Assembly (NCBI GenBank): GCA_002296965.1
Contig: DBIW01000037.1
Coordinates: forward strand, 1 to 58,442
From: Treponema sp. UBA792
Lineage (GTDB): Bacteria; Spirochaetota; Spirochaetia; Treponematales; Treponemataceae
Reading direction: 5' to 3'
Length of the DNA stretch: 58,442 nt
Part shown: positions 22,389 to 31,321 of the stretch, in pieces
Layout of the letters: the number at the start of each line of letters is the position of its first letter
How positions within the stretch are numbered: position 1 is the stretch's first letter
The notes under the pieces: model-generated
Databases searched by the model: none
The model's input: the letters and a program-made list of their open reading frames with translations, nothing else
Told to the model about the DNA's origin: nothing
Program-made: the position numbers and the translations under genes

Positions 22389-23873
22389 ATGGCAAGAAAA
22401 AGGAAACCGGATTTCTCCAGACCGAAACCGGAAAACGAAAAAGAGCAGAATGAGATTCAGCAGGAAAATGAACCTGAACAGGATGAATTCACGGCCGCTC
22501 CGGAAGACATGGAATACGAGGGACTGCCGACAGTAGTAATCGCAGGAAGGCCGAACGTAGGAAAATCGACGCTATTCAACAGATTTCTGCACAGGCGGCT
22601 GGCCATAACCAATCCGACACCCGGCGTAACGCGGGATCCTGTAGAGGCGACGGCAATCATGGACGGAAAGCCTGTTCACCTGATTGATACAGGCGGCTAC
22701 AAACTTCAGCGTGACGCGGGAACGACAGAAGCGGAGCTGGACGGATACGTAGTGGAGCGTTCGCTTGAGATGATCCGTCAGGCAGATGTGGTTCTCCTTC
22801 TTCTTGAGGCAGGAACAATAACAGGCGAGGACGAGGAGTTCATCCTGAAAATCCGTCCCTACTGGAACAAGGTGATTGCCGCGGTGAACAAGACGGAAGG
22901 CGGAAGAAACGAGGACGAGGCATGGAACTATGCGAGATTCGGATTCAACGCGCTGTTCTTCATCTCGGCGGAACACGGTGACAGAATCGGCGAGCTGACC
23001 GGCTGCATCGTATCAAAACTGGATTTCTCAAAAGTCAGGGTGATTTCGGAAGAAAGACCGATAAAAATCGCCATCCTCGGAAAACCGAACACCGGAAAAT
23101 CCACGCTCTCAAACAGACTTACACATTCAAACGCCTCGATTGTATGCGACTACGCCGGAACGACGCGCGATGTCGTGGAGGGAGAATTCTCCTACGGAGG
23201 CAGGCATTTCAAGGTGCTGGACACAGCCGGAATCAGAAGAAAGGCAAAGGTGACCGAGGACGTGGAATACTACTCTGTGAACCGCGCGATCAAGACCCTT
23301 GACGAATGTGACATTGTGTTTCTTATGGTTGACGCGACCGAGGGGCTTGCCGAACAGGACAAGAAAATCTGCGCACTCGCATACGAGAAGGGACGCGGAA
23401 TCATATTCGTGCTGAACAAATGGGACCGGCAGGAACAGGACCGCAGGACATTCAGAAAGGCAAAGGAAAATATAAACATCATGTTCGCCCAGATGGATTT
23501 TGCTCCGATTGTCGCCCTTTCCGCGCTTGAGGGCAAAGGAATAAAGGAACTCCTGAACACGGCGATTCAGCTTTACGGGCAGCTCACAAGAAAAATCGAC
23601 ACCGCAAGCCTGAACACCGCGCTCAAGGACTGGCTGGACAGATACCCGCCGCCGGCAAGCAAAACCGCGCATTTCAAAATACGCTACATGGTTCAGACGG
23701 GCGCGAATCCCGTGAATTTCCTGATTTTCGCGACAAGACCGGAAGTAGTTCCGGAAACATACATGACATATCTCAAGAACAGAATTCGCGAGGATCTCGG
23801 ATATGACCAGATTCCCGTCCAGCTGGAGATGAAGGCCAGCCGGAAAAAATGGCAGGACCGGGAGAAAGAATGA
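22389..23873 (+). CDS. der: Ribosome biogenesis GTPase Der (EngA)
   Basis: A 494-residue double GTPase needed for 50S ribosome assembly. G1 motifs are GRPNVGKST (53-61) and GKPNTGKST (231-239), followed by a C-terminal KH-like domain. The second domain has the usual N-K-W-D. In the first, the G4 motif reads N-K-T-E, with Glu for the usual Asp. The first 45 residues are a charged, probably disordered, extension absent from E. coli Der. A TGAGGAAA ribosome site lies 8 bases upstream. The stop codon overlaps the start of the MerR gene (ATGA), so the two are coupled. Confidence 0.93.
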   Translation: MARKRKPDFSRPKPENEKEQNEIQQENEPEQDEFTAAPEDMEYEGLPTVVIAGRPNVGKSTLFNRFLHRRLAITNPTPGVTRDPVEATAIMDGKPVHLIDTGGYKLQRDAGTTEAELDGYVVERSLEMIRQADVVLLLLEAGTITGEDEEFILKIRPYWNKVIAAVNKTEGGRNEDEAWNYARFGFNALFFISAEHGDRIGELTGCIVSKLDFSKVRVISEERPIKIAILGKPNTGKSTLSNRLTHSNASIVCDYAGTTRDVVEGEFSYGGRHFKVLDTAGIRRKAKVTEDVEYYSVNRAIKTLDECDIVFLMVDATEGLAEQDKKICALAYEKGRGIIFVLNKWDRQEQDRRTFRKAKENINIMFAQMDFAPIVALSALEGKGIKELLNTAIQLYGQLTRKIDTASLNTALKDWLDRYPPPASKTAHFKIRYMVQTGANPVNFLIFATRPEVVPETYMTYLKNRIREDLGYDQIPVQLEMKASRKKWQDREKE

Positions 23874-24202
23874 CGTACACGACGGGCGAAGTCGAGGCGC
23901 TGACAGGAATAAAGCAGCATGTTCTCCGTTATTGGGAAGAAAATATTCCCGGCTTTACTCCGAGAAAGGATTTTACCGGCAGACGCTGCTATTCCCTACG
24001 CGAAGTCGAGCTGATTTTCAGGCTGAAACACCTTGTCTATGAAAAGAAATTCACAGTAGAGGGAGCCGGGAAGCAGCTTATAGAAGACGCGGCGACTATC
24101 TCAAGATCCGGCGAGACGCTCAGGCTTATACGGGAACTCAGAAAGGAACTTACTGATTTATACATGGCGGTGAAAGGCAAAAATCAGCCGCGGAAGGAAT
24201 AA
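23870..24202 (+). CDS. MerR-family HTH regulator
   Basis: A 110-residue protein with an N-terminal MerR-type winged helix: 'YTTGEVEALTGIKQHVLRYWEE' is helix-turn-helix 1 and 'RRCYSLREVELIFRLKHLVYE' the wing and second element. A short C-terminal helix follows, 'LRLIRELRKELTDLYMAV', long enough for dimerisation. No cysteines suitable for metal binding are present after the DNA-binding part, so the inducer is unknown. The ATG at 23870 overlaps the der stop codon; a longer frame from 23849 has no ribosome site. The gene ends one base before the Rsm22-like gene. Co-transcription with ribosome-related genes hints at a link to growth control. Confidence 0.85.
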   Translation: MTYTTGEVEALTGIKQHVLRYWEENIPGFTPRKDFTGRRCYSLREVELIFRLKHLVYEKKFTVEGAGKQLIEDAATISRSGETLRLIRELRKELTDLYMAVKGKNQPRKE

Positions 24203-24203
24203 A

Positions 24204-25547
24204 ATGAGAAAAACAGGCAGAACCGGATTCCGCCCGGAAAAGAACAGAACGGCCGGAAAAAGAGCAGAATATCAGAACGTTCCGGCAAGAAGAAGTTCTC
24301 AGGAACACGGAAAGACAGTTCCGCACAGGCAGCAGGAACAGGCAAATTCTTCTCTTTGCGGCAGGGAATCTCTTTTCCTGGACGAAAAAATTCCCGCCGA
24401 CGCCAGAAAAGTAATAGAATCATTTGACTCGATAGTACAGGGAGTAAAACCTCTGAACAGCCGCCAGCTGAATTCCCTTCCGGAAAACATAAGAAACCTG
24501 TCGCATCTGCTGACCGACACGCGCGGAGAACGCAGAATGGGCTACCTGAACGAGAACATAATGCTGTCCGCATACACGAGATATTTTGTCTGGTGGAATC
24601 TGGTGCGTCTTGTGCGGCTTTTCTCCAATCTTCCGCGCGGCGCATTTCCGGACAGGGACTGCATCTGCCTCGATGCGGGAAGCGGTCCGCTTACCGTGGT
24701 GACGGCGCTCTGGCTCGCGCGCCCGGAGCTGCGAAATCTGAACCTTGTCTGGTATTGCCTTGACATATCTCAGAATTCGCTTTCGCTCGGAGAAGACCTG
24801 TATCTGTCCGTCGCCGCCAAAACTCCGCCGATATGCACGGGAACCGGAAACGCTCCGGAGCCTCACTGGAAAATAATCAGGATAAAGGGAAATTTCGGAA
24901 CAGGAATCAGACAGAAGGCATCTTTCATCACCTGCGCAAACATGCTGAACGAGGCGGATCAGGCTTCAGACATGCCGCCAGAATTTCAGGCGAAAAAATA
25001 TTTCTCTCAGTTCATTGAATATGCGGACGCAAATCCGAAATTCCTCCTCGTGGAGCCTGGTGTTCCAAAGGCCGCAAGAACCCTAAGCCTTCTGCGCGGA
25101 TATTTTATAAAAAACGGATTCGGAATAACCTCGCCTTGTCCTCACGACGGAGACTGTCCGATGAACGGATTCAAGGCATTCACCGGAAGCCGCAACAAAT
25201 GGTGCAACTTCGCATTCTCGACAGAAAATGCTCCGGCGGCGCTGCAGAAACTCTCCTCGGCGGCAAAACTGCCAAAGGAACGCGCCGTCCTGTCATTCCT
25301 TGCGGCGGCAAAACAGGCAAGTCCCAACACCGCCCCGCAAAATGAGCTTCCGGTCCGTATCACATCCGATTCAATAAAACTTCCAGGAAATTCCTCCGGA
25401 CATTATGCCTGCGGAAAGGACGGCCTCTATCTTGTCTGCGGTGACGGCGGCATAATGTCTGGAGACCTGCTGAGAATAATCCCCAAAAAAAAGAATTCCG
25501 CCGCGGAAAAGGACGGAAAGACCGGTGCGGTCAAATTAATTCTGTAA
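24204..25547 (+). CDS. Rsm22/METTL17-like ribosomal small-subunit methyltransferase family
   Basis: A 447-residue protein. A class I methyltransferase core begins at about 150 with 'CLDAGSGPLTVVTALWLA', the SAM-binding glycine loop. The Rsm22 signature C-P-H-D-G-D-C-P-M (from C312) is followed by W-C-N-F (333-336). In mitochondrial relatives this cysteine cluster binds an iron-sulfur centre and the protein assists assembly of the small ribosomal subunit. The first 60 residues are basic and low in complexity, fitting RNA contact. It follows der and merR directly, forming a ribosome-biogenesis-flavoured operon. A bidirectional terminator separates it from the convergent tkt gene. Confidence 0.82.
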   Translation: MRKTGRTGFRPEKNRTAGKRAEYQNVPARRSSQEHGKTVPHRQQEQANSSLCGRESLFLDEKIPADARKVIESFDSIVQGVKPLNSRQLNSLPENIRNLSHLLTDTRGERRMGYLNENIMLSAYTRYFVWWNLVRLVRLFSNLPRGAFPDRDCICLDAGSGPLTVVTALWLARPELRNLNLVWYCLDISQNSLSLGEDLYLSVAAKTPPICTGTGNAPEPHWKIIRIKGNFGTGIRQKASFITCANMLNEADQASDMPPEFQAKKYFSQFIEYADANPKFLLVEPGVPKAARTLSLLRGYFIKNGFGITSPCPHDGDCPMNGFKAFTGSRNKWCNFAFSTENAPAALQKLSSAAKLPKERAVLSFLAAAKQASPNTAPQNELPVRITSDSIKLPGNSSGHYACGKDGLYLVCGDGGIMSGDLLRIIPKKKNSAAEKDGKTGAVKLIL

Positions 25548-25586
25548 GGCGCGCCCGCCGCACGGACAAGACTTTCCGACAAAAAA

Positions 25587-25625
25587 GCGGAATCCCAAGT
25601 GAAATTTTCCAGCTCAGGATTCCGC
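25587..25625. terminator. Bidirectional terminator between rsm22-like gene and tkt
   Basis: GCGGAATCC and GGATTCCGC form a perfect 9-bp stem. Six A precede it, so it is followed by U on the minus strand; a T-rich stretch follows on the plus strand. Confidence 0.85.
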
Positions 25626-25678
25626 CGTTCTTCTTTTAGAAAGAATTCTCCATTCTGAAATCAGACTGATTCAGTTTT

Positions 25679-27649
25679 CTACCGCCTGAATTTTTCGGCA
25701 AGCTTTTCGGCTGTAAAGCCAAGATGCTCGGCGACTTTCTTTGCCGGGCCTGACTCGCCGAAGCGGTCTATGCAGAAACAGTTGCCGCGGTCCGTGAACT
25801 GGAGCCATTCCATGCTGATTCCGGCCTCTGTCGCCACGATACGGCCCGTTTTTCCGATAATCGCGGCACGGTCACCGTCCGAAAGCGCGGAGAATTTCTT
25901 GAGATCAGGAACAGATACGATGCGGATTTTCTTTTCCGGCACGAGTTTTGCGGCATCAATGGCCATGTTGACCTCGGAGCCGCTCGCAAGAACCGTAATA
26001 TCAGGCTCATCAGCTCCATTCTGAACGATATAAGCACCTTTCTCGGCCATATCCTTTTTCCAGTTGGAATCAGCCTTCTCGTATACGGCAAGAGCCTGGC
26101 GCGTAAAAGCCATGCACACAGGATGATCTTTTGAGGCATAGGCGATTTTCCATGCCTCCATTGACTCCTCTGGGTCTCCCGGCCGGATAACCTGAACATT
26201 CGGAATGGCACGGAGAGCCGTCAGGGTCTCGATCGGCTGATGTGTCGGCCCGTCCTCGCCGACATAAATCGAATCATGGGTAAAGACGTAAATCACCGGA
26301 AGCTTCATCAGCGCGTTCACCCTGAGAGAAGGCCTCAGATAATCGGAGAACACAAGGAACGTCGCGCAGAACGGCCTGAGCCCTCCGTGAAGGGCGATTC
26401 CGGAGCAGACCGCGGACATGGCGAATTCGCGGATTCCGTACTCGATTGTACGTCCGCGTCGGTTTTCCGGACTGAAAGTTCCCTCGTCGCATTTGAATGC
26501 GGTTTTGTTGGGTCCCATAAGGTCGGCTGATCCGCCGACAAGATTTCCGTATCTTGCGGCAATCACATTCAAGGCCTTGCCGCTGGCATCGCGCGTCGCA
26601 CAGGCATCGCCCGGCTTATAAGCCACATCCGGAACATCAGCCGTCTGTCCGTCCGAATGGAATGCGTCCCACTGCCTGCGGAGGTCGGGATTTTCCTCTG
26701 ACCATGCGTCGAATTCCGCCTGCCAGTCGGCCTCGGCCTTGGCGCGCTCGGCCTTTCTGTCCTCAAAATATTTATAGGCTTCGGGAAGCACATAGAAATC
26801 CTTGTCCGCCGGCAGTCCAAGCTCCTTTTTGGCCGCGACAACACCCTCAGCGCCGAGCGGAGCGCCGTGGACATCGGCAGTTCCCTGCTTGGGCGCGCCC
26901 TTTCCGATTATGGATTTGAGCATGATAAGCGACGGCTTGTCGCCACAGGCCTTAGCCTCATTCACCAGCCGGACAATTCCCTCGACATCATACATATCGC
27001 CTTTAAGGACCTGCCATCCGTAGGCCTCATAACGTTTTGCGATGTCATCCGTAAAGGTTATGTCTGTGCTTCCGTCGATACTTATCCTGTTCTCGTCATA
27101 AAAAACGATGAGCTTTCCGAGTTTAAGGTGGCCGGCAAGTGATGACGCTTCTGATGAGACGCCTTCCTGAAGACAGCCTTCTCCGACAAGCGAATATGTG
27201 TAATGGTCAACAACAGTGTGTTTCGCCGTGTTAAAGCGCGCCGCGAGCATCTGCTCCGCGACAGCCATACCTACAGCCATTGAGACACCCTGACCGAGCG
27301 GTCCGGAAGTATTCTCCACTCCGTCCGTGTATCCGTATTCAGGATGTCCCGGACATTTTGAACCGACCTGGCGGAATGATTTTATGTCATCAAGAGAAAC
27401 CTTGTAGCCTGCGATATGAAGGATGGAATAAAGCAGCATCGAGCCATGGCCGGCCGACAGCATGAACCTGTCCCTGTCCGCCCATTTTGAATCGGCGGGA
27501 TTGTGTTTCAGAATTTCACCATAAAGCACGGCCGCAGCTTCCGCCGCACCGAGAGGAAGCCCCGGATGGCCTGAATTCGCCTTCTGAATTGCATCCATTG
27601 AAAGACTGCGTATAGAAAGAGCTACAGCCTCAATTCCTTTTTTGTCCAT
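25679..27649 (-). CDS. tkt: Transketolase
   Basis: A 656-residue ThDP enzyme of the non-oxidative pentose phosphate pathway, moving two-carbon units between sugar phosphates. Landmarks: 'KANSGHPGLPLGAAE' near residue 20, the ThDP motif 'GDKPSLI..' region, 'EYGIREFAMSAVCSGIALHGG' and 'THDSIYVGEDGPTHQPIE'. The start at 27649 has GGGAGA upstream and matches the family start; a longer frame adds 14 residues with no support. It is a single-gene unit. A 19-bp perfect palindrome lies upstream at 27741-27759. Confidence 0.95.
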   Translation of the reverse strand: MDKKGIEAVALSIRSLSMDAIQKANSGHPGLPLGAAEAAAVLYGEILKHNPADSKWADRDRFMLSAGHGSMLLYSILHIAGYKVSLDDIKSFRQVGSKCPGHPEYGYTDGVENTSGPLGQGVSMAVGMAVAEQMLAARFNTAKHTVVDHYTYSLVGEGCLQEGVSSEASSLAGHLKLGKLIVFYDENRISIDGSTDITFTDDIAKRYEAYGWQVLKGDMYDVEGIVRLVNEAKACGDKPSLIMLKSIIGKGAPKQGTADVHGAPLGAEGVVAAKKELGLPADKDFYVLPEAYKYFEDRKAERAKAEADWQAEFDAWSEENPDLRRQWDAFHSDGQTADVPDVAYKPGDACATRDASGKALNVIAARYGNLVGGSADLMGPNKTAFKCDEGTFSPENRRGRTIEYGIREFAMSAVCSGIALHGGLRPFCATFLVFSDYLRPSLRVNALMKLPVIYVFTHDSIYVGEDGPTHQPIETLTALRAIPNVQVIRPGDPEESMEAWKIAYASKDHPVCMAFTRQALAVYEKADSNWKKDMAEKGAYIVQNGADEPDITVLASGSEVNMAIDAAKLVPEKKIRIVSVPDLKKFSALSDGDRAAIIGKTGRIVATEAGISMEWLQFTDRGNCFCIDRFGESGPAKKVAEHLGFTAEKLAEKFRR

Positions 27650-27740
27650 TTTTTTCTCCCATAAAGCCGTGACCGGAAACACATCCGCCACGTTCTTTCA
27701 GCGCAATCATGATAAAATGAAAGCGCGCGGTTTATAATAA

Positions 27741-27759
27741 AATTTGCGACGCAAATTTA
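27741..27759. promoter_or_regulatory. Palindromic operator candidate upstream of tkt
   Basis: AAATTTGCG-A-CGCAAATTT is a perfect 9-bp inverted repeat around one base. It overlaps the region where the -35 of tkt should be, just before a TATTAT/TATAAA element on the minus strand at about 27732-27739. Confidence 0.5.
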
Positions 27760-27790
27760 AGTATCAAATATAATCCGGAATTCAGGAATT

Positions 27791-28255
27791 TTAGTCCAGC
27801 TCCCTTATCAGATTGAGCAGCTCGGCCTCTCCTGCTCCCGACTCAAGCGCCTTGCGGAACTGCGGTTTTCTGAAAAGCCCGGCAAGAGCCGACAGAATCT
27901 TGAGGTGAACCTGCGGATTACAGGTCAGAAGAATGAACATTACATAAACCTCGCGCTCATCCGGAGCATTCATGTCAATCGGGTGCTTCAGATAAACGAC
28001 ACATATCCGCTGCTCTTCCTCGCTTTTCATAATCGGACTTCTTGCGTGAGGAAGAGCGATTCCGTTTCCGACGGCGGTGCTGAGAACTTCTTCCCTTGCA
28101 CACAGAGCATTATACACATGCTCGGCCGTCATTCCATCAGGCAAATCTATCATCGTACAGACTTTCTGATAAATTTCTTCGGGAGTATTGCCGTCAATGT
28201 CTTTAAGAATTCCACCTTTATGAATCAGACCGGCGATATCTACTTCGTTTTCCAT
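27791..28255 (-). CDS. PTS IIA protein, fructose/nitrogen type
   Basis: A 154-residue EIIA-Ntr/fructose-family protein. The phosphorylated histidine is H70 in G-I-A-L-P-H-A-R. Family landmarks 'REEVLSTAVGNGIALPHAR' and 'CNPQVHLKILSALAGLF' are present. No membrane IIC or IIB domain is nearby, so a regulatory role (PtsN-like) fed by enzyme I (20598-22313) is likely. It follows the unknown 488-residue gene by 25 bases on the same strand, and both are probably one operon. An AGGAGG site lies 11 bases before the ATG. Confidence 0.88.
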   Translation of the reverse strand: MENEVDIAGLIHKGGILKDIDGNTPEEIYQKVCTMIDLPDGMTAEHVYNALCAREEVLSTAVGNGIALPHARSPIMKSEEEQRICVVYLKHPIDMNAPDEREVYVMFILLTCNPQVHLKILSALAGLFRKPQFRKALESGAGEAELLNLIRELD

Positions 28256-28280
28256 TTATAAAAATCCTCCTGGAGTTGTT

Positions 28281-29747
28281 TTAGTCAACAAATTCAAAAC
28301 CTTTTGCAGGTGCTGTGTTCAATACGGAAATCAAGCTGTCCTTTATGTCGAGGAACGTTTCCTCCATACCGAAAAGAGAAATTTCTACGGCATCAAGCGG
28401 AACCGACGGAAGCAGTGCCTTGTTCTCAATCTCCTCTATCGTTCTGACTGAGTGCACAAAAAGCTGGTTCAGGATGACCAGTTCCTGCTGCGGAAAATCA
28501 TTCAGTTCCAGCTCGGAACATCCTACACCGCACATCAGCGCACATACTTGTGTAAAAAGCTCAAGCGCGCGCTTTCTTATAGAAGCGACCGAAAAATCCG
28601 CAAAAGAATTGTAATCTTTTGAAAGTATATTATACCGTTTTTGTATGTTCAACAATAGCACACGCCGTTCCGATGCGGGCATATCAAGCTCCGGCGGAAA
28701 CAGCTTGTCCAGAATCTCCTGCTTCACCTCGTCCGAAAATTCACCGTCCCCGGAATAAAGAAAATCCTCCACGAACGCATCGACCAGCGACTGGGAAAAT
28801 TCAACCGTTATGTTGGAAAGATAAATGCGCGTCGGAAGTCCGCTGTTCCATTCTCCGCAAAAGGGAACATCCTTTCCGGCATACCAAAGCCTGTTCTCGA
28901 CTCCGTAAACGCTGAGTCCGACCTTTTTGGAACGCTGAAGAAATTCTTCTATAGAGCCGCTGTCCGCAGAACACAGCTCAAACAGATTCTCAAGATAAAG
29001 TAGAGCCAGCTGGCGCTCAATAGAATCCACGGGGCCGTTCCTCTCAAATCCTTTGAGAAGCTCCTCCTCAACTTTGGCGTACCATTCCTCCCGCGCTATG
29101 TCGCTTTCGGAAACGGAATGTCTTGAGGCGTTGCCCTTGAGCACATTCATATCAACCGTATTTTCGCTCCAATCCACCACACGGCAGACAATCCTGTCTC
29201 CGTAACTGAACCCGCCGGGAGCAATCCCGCTGAGCGGCCACGCAGTCAGACGAATCTTATTCGGAAGCGAATACTGCACGGAAGAAAGCTTATATTCGGA
29301 GTTACCGCTGTCGTTGAAAATATACGGAAGGACGAATCCCTCTCCGAAAAGCGCATAAGTGTCAAGCGCGAGATTCATCGAAAAACTCTGCGCGCTCGGC
29401 TCTATTTTTTTTCCGCCGCAAAGGATGTTCACGTGATCCGGCGGAAAATCCGGATTCAGAAACGGCATCCCCCTATGACCGATGATAAAAAATCCCTTGT
29501 CAACCTCCTCCTTTGAAGGCTTGAACGTGAAAAGACGGTCCGTAAAAACCGCAGCCCGTGTTATGAATTCATCACCGACAAGAGGAAAAACCTTATCGCA
29601 GGTGACAAGAAAATCATAGACAAGCTCAGGAGAAGGCCATGAAAGATATTTTCTTGCAAAGCGGCAGAAATCAGCGGCCTTAAAAGGCATCATCTGATGC
29701 TGCAGATAATCATCGAGCAAACAGGAAATATTTAAATCAAAATCCAT
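28281..29747 (-). CDS. Unknown 488-residue protein upstream of a PTS IIA gene
   Basis: I do not recognise this protein. It has no signal peptide or membrane segments and is acidic, so it is probably cytosolic. The N-terminal 80 residues look helical ('LLDDYLQHQMMPFKAADFCRFARKYL', like a small helical or winged-helix module that predicts disease of nothing specific). The centre is beta-rich ('IIGHRGMPFLNPDFPPDHV', 'FSYGDRIVCRVVDW'). The C-terminal third is helical. The 'G-D-R-I-V-C-R-V' segment resembles a small barrel. It is 25 bases ahead of the PTS IIA gene. TATTTT lies seven bases before the ATG with no Shine-Dalgarno site. It may be spirochaete-specific. Confidence 0.55.
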   Translation of the reverse strand: MDFDLNISCLLDDYLQHQMMPFKAADFCRFARKYLSWPSPELVYDFLVTCDKVFPLVGDEFITRAAVFTDRLFTFKPSKEEVDKGFFIIGHRGMPFLNPDFPPDHVNILCGGKKIEPSAQSFSMNLALDTYALFGEGFVLPYIFNDSGNSEYKLSSVQYSLPNKIRLTAWPLSGIAPGGFSYGDRIVCRVVDWSENTVDMNVLKGNASRHSVSESDIAREEWYAKVEEELLKGFERNGPVDSIERQLALLYLENLFELCSADSGSIEEFLQRSKKVGLSVYGVENRLWYAGKDVPFCGEWNSGLPTRIYLSNITVEFSQSLVDAFVEDFLYSGDGEFSDEVKQEILDKLFPPELDMPASERRVLLLNIQKRYNILSKDYNSFADFSVASIRKRALELFTQVCALMCGVGCSELELNDFPQQELVILNQLFVHSVRTIEEIENKALLPSVPLDAVEISLFGMEETFLDIKDSLISVLNTAPAKGFEFVD

Positions 29748-29861
29748 CTGACTAAAAATAACAATTTATCGCGGACAAAATGAAATTTCCGCGACACTCT
29801 TCCGCCGCGGAAATTTCATGCCGCCGTATAGAAATGTACGGAAAATACGGAACGGATTCCG

Positions 29862-30506
29862 TCACACAATTCTGACATCAAAAATTTCAGCGCCGCTTCC
29901 GTTAAGTATGGATGTCATCTGCTCAATTGTAAGATCCGTCGCCTTAAGGGTGATTCTGCGCTGTCCGGGAACTTTTGACTCTCTTGTCACCACAGAAACT
30001 ATGTTTCCCTTGAATTCCGCAATCTTCTCCACAATCTTCGCAAATTCTCCAGGCTCATCCGGCTGCCCGAAATTCGCTCTCACACCTCTATAACGTGCGC
30101 CGAACATATCGGTGAACAGCTGGAACAAATCGCTTTCCGTGATTATTCCGACAATAACACCGTTCCGCATTACGGGAACACATCCGATCGCGCTGTCGAC
30201 CATGATTCTTGCGACTTCCTCGACAACCTGATTCTCATCCACGGTGATAACTTTTTTTGTCATGAATTTTTTGCAGGTAAGCTTTGAAAGCAGGTAGCTT
30301 ATCTCGTAAACATCCAGAGTTGTGGCCTCGGACGGAGACACCTTCTGTATGTCGTTTTTCGTTATTATTCCGACAAGCTTCTTTGATGAGTCAAGAACCG
30401 GCAGCTTGCTGAATTTATGCTTCATCATCAGCTGTTTAGCCTCGGTGATTGTCATGTCCTCATCTATGCAAACCGGATTTTTTGTCATAACGTCTTTTAT
30501 AATCAT
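29862..30506 (-). CDS. CBS-pair protein with C-terminal ACT domain (AcuB-like)
   Basis: A 214-residue cytosolic protein. Two CBS motifs ('VMTKNPVCIDEDMTITEAKQLM' to 'GIITKNDI', and 'FMTKKVITVDENQVVEEVARIM' to 'GIITESDLFQLF') fill residues 1-135 and form an adenosyl-nucleotide site. The rest, from about 140, looks like an ACT domain ('GEFAKIVEKIAEFKGNIVSVVT'), which commonly binds amino acids. The layout is that of AcuB-type sensors. It lies 99 bases before... and downstream is livF on the same strand, so it may sense ligands tied to branched-chain amino acid uptake. The gene has its own GGAGG site. Target unknown. Confidence 0.8.
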   Translation of the reverse strand: MIIKDVMTKNPVCIDEDMTITEAKQLMMKHKFSKLPVLDSSKKLVGIITKNDIQKVSPSEATTLDVYEISYLLSKLTCKKFMTKKVITVDENQVVEEVARIMVDSAIGCVPVMRNGVIVGIITESDLFQLFTDMFGARYRGVRANFGQPDEPGEFAKIVEKIAEFKGNIVSVVTRESKVPGQRRITLKATDLTIEQMTSILNGSGAEIFDVRIV

Positions 30507-30605
30507 ATCAAACCTCCGTCAGAAAACCGGAATCCGAACGGCGGTTCCGGCCGACAACAAACATTATAAACCATTAATGCAAAAAAGCACTAAAATTCGC
30601 GCGTG

Positions 30606-31310
30606 CTAACCGCCAAGATATGCCGACTTGACGGCGGGATCCGTTATAAGCTCCGAGGCTTTTCCGCTTTTCGTGATTTCGCCCGTCTCAAGGATATAGG
30701 CGCGGTCAGCGATTGACAATGCCTTGAACGCATTCTGCTCGACAAGAAGAATCGTCGTTCCGTCGGAATTTATCTTGCGGATTATATTGAAAATCTCATC
30801 GACAAGTATCGGAGCAAGTCCCATCGAAGGCTCATCAAGAAGAAGCAGATCCGGCTGCGCCATCAGCGCGCGTCCCATCGCAAGCATCTGAAGCTCGCCT
30901 CCGCTGAGCGTTCCAGAATTCTGGCGGATTCTTTCCTTCAGGCGCGGAAAATACTCAAAAACGCGCTCCATGTCATGCTTTATTCCGGCCTTGTCCCGGC
31001 GGAGAAAAGCTCCCAGCTCAAGATTTTCCTTTACAGAAAGATTCTGAAAAATTCTGCGCCCTTCCGGAACCTGAATAAGATGACGGCAGACAATTTTGTC
31101 CGCAGGAAGATCCGTAATATCCTCGCCGCAGAAATTCACGCTGCCGCTTTCCTTTCTGATTATATTTGATACCGCATGAAGGGTCGTTGTTTTTCCGGCT
31201 CCGTTGGAACCGATGAGAGTAATTATCTCTCCCTTCTCCACATTGAACGTGATTCCGCGCAGAGCCTTTATCGCTCCGTAAGACACCGTAAGATCCGTTA
31301 CCTGTAACAT
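30606..31310 (-). CDS. livF: Branched-chain amino acid ABC transporter ATPase LivF
   Basis: A 234-residue ABC ATPase: Walker A G-S-N-G-A-G-K-T-T near residue 35, signature L-S-G-G-E, Walker B L-L-L-L-D-E-P. The length and the 'MLQVTDLTVSYGAIKALRG' start are typical of LivF. With LivG it powers the LivHM permease for branched-chain amino acids, or for urea or similar compounds in relatives. It is the last gene of livH-livM-livG-livF, 11 bases after livG. Confidence 0.92.
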   Translation of the reverse strand: MLQVTDLTVSYGAIKALRGITFNVEKGEIITLIGSNGAGKTTTLHAVSNIIRKESGSVNFCGEDITDLPADKIVCRHLIQVPEGRRIFQNLSVKENLELGAFLRRDKAGIKHDMERVFEYFPRLKERIRQNSGTLSGGELQMLAMGRALMAQPDLLLLDEPSMGLAPILVDEIFNIIRKINSDGTTILLVEQNAFKALSIADRAYILETGEITKSGKASELITDPAVKSAYLGG

Positions 31311-31321
31311 TCTGGCCCCCG

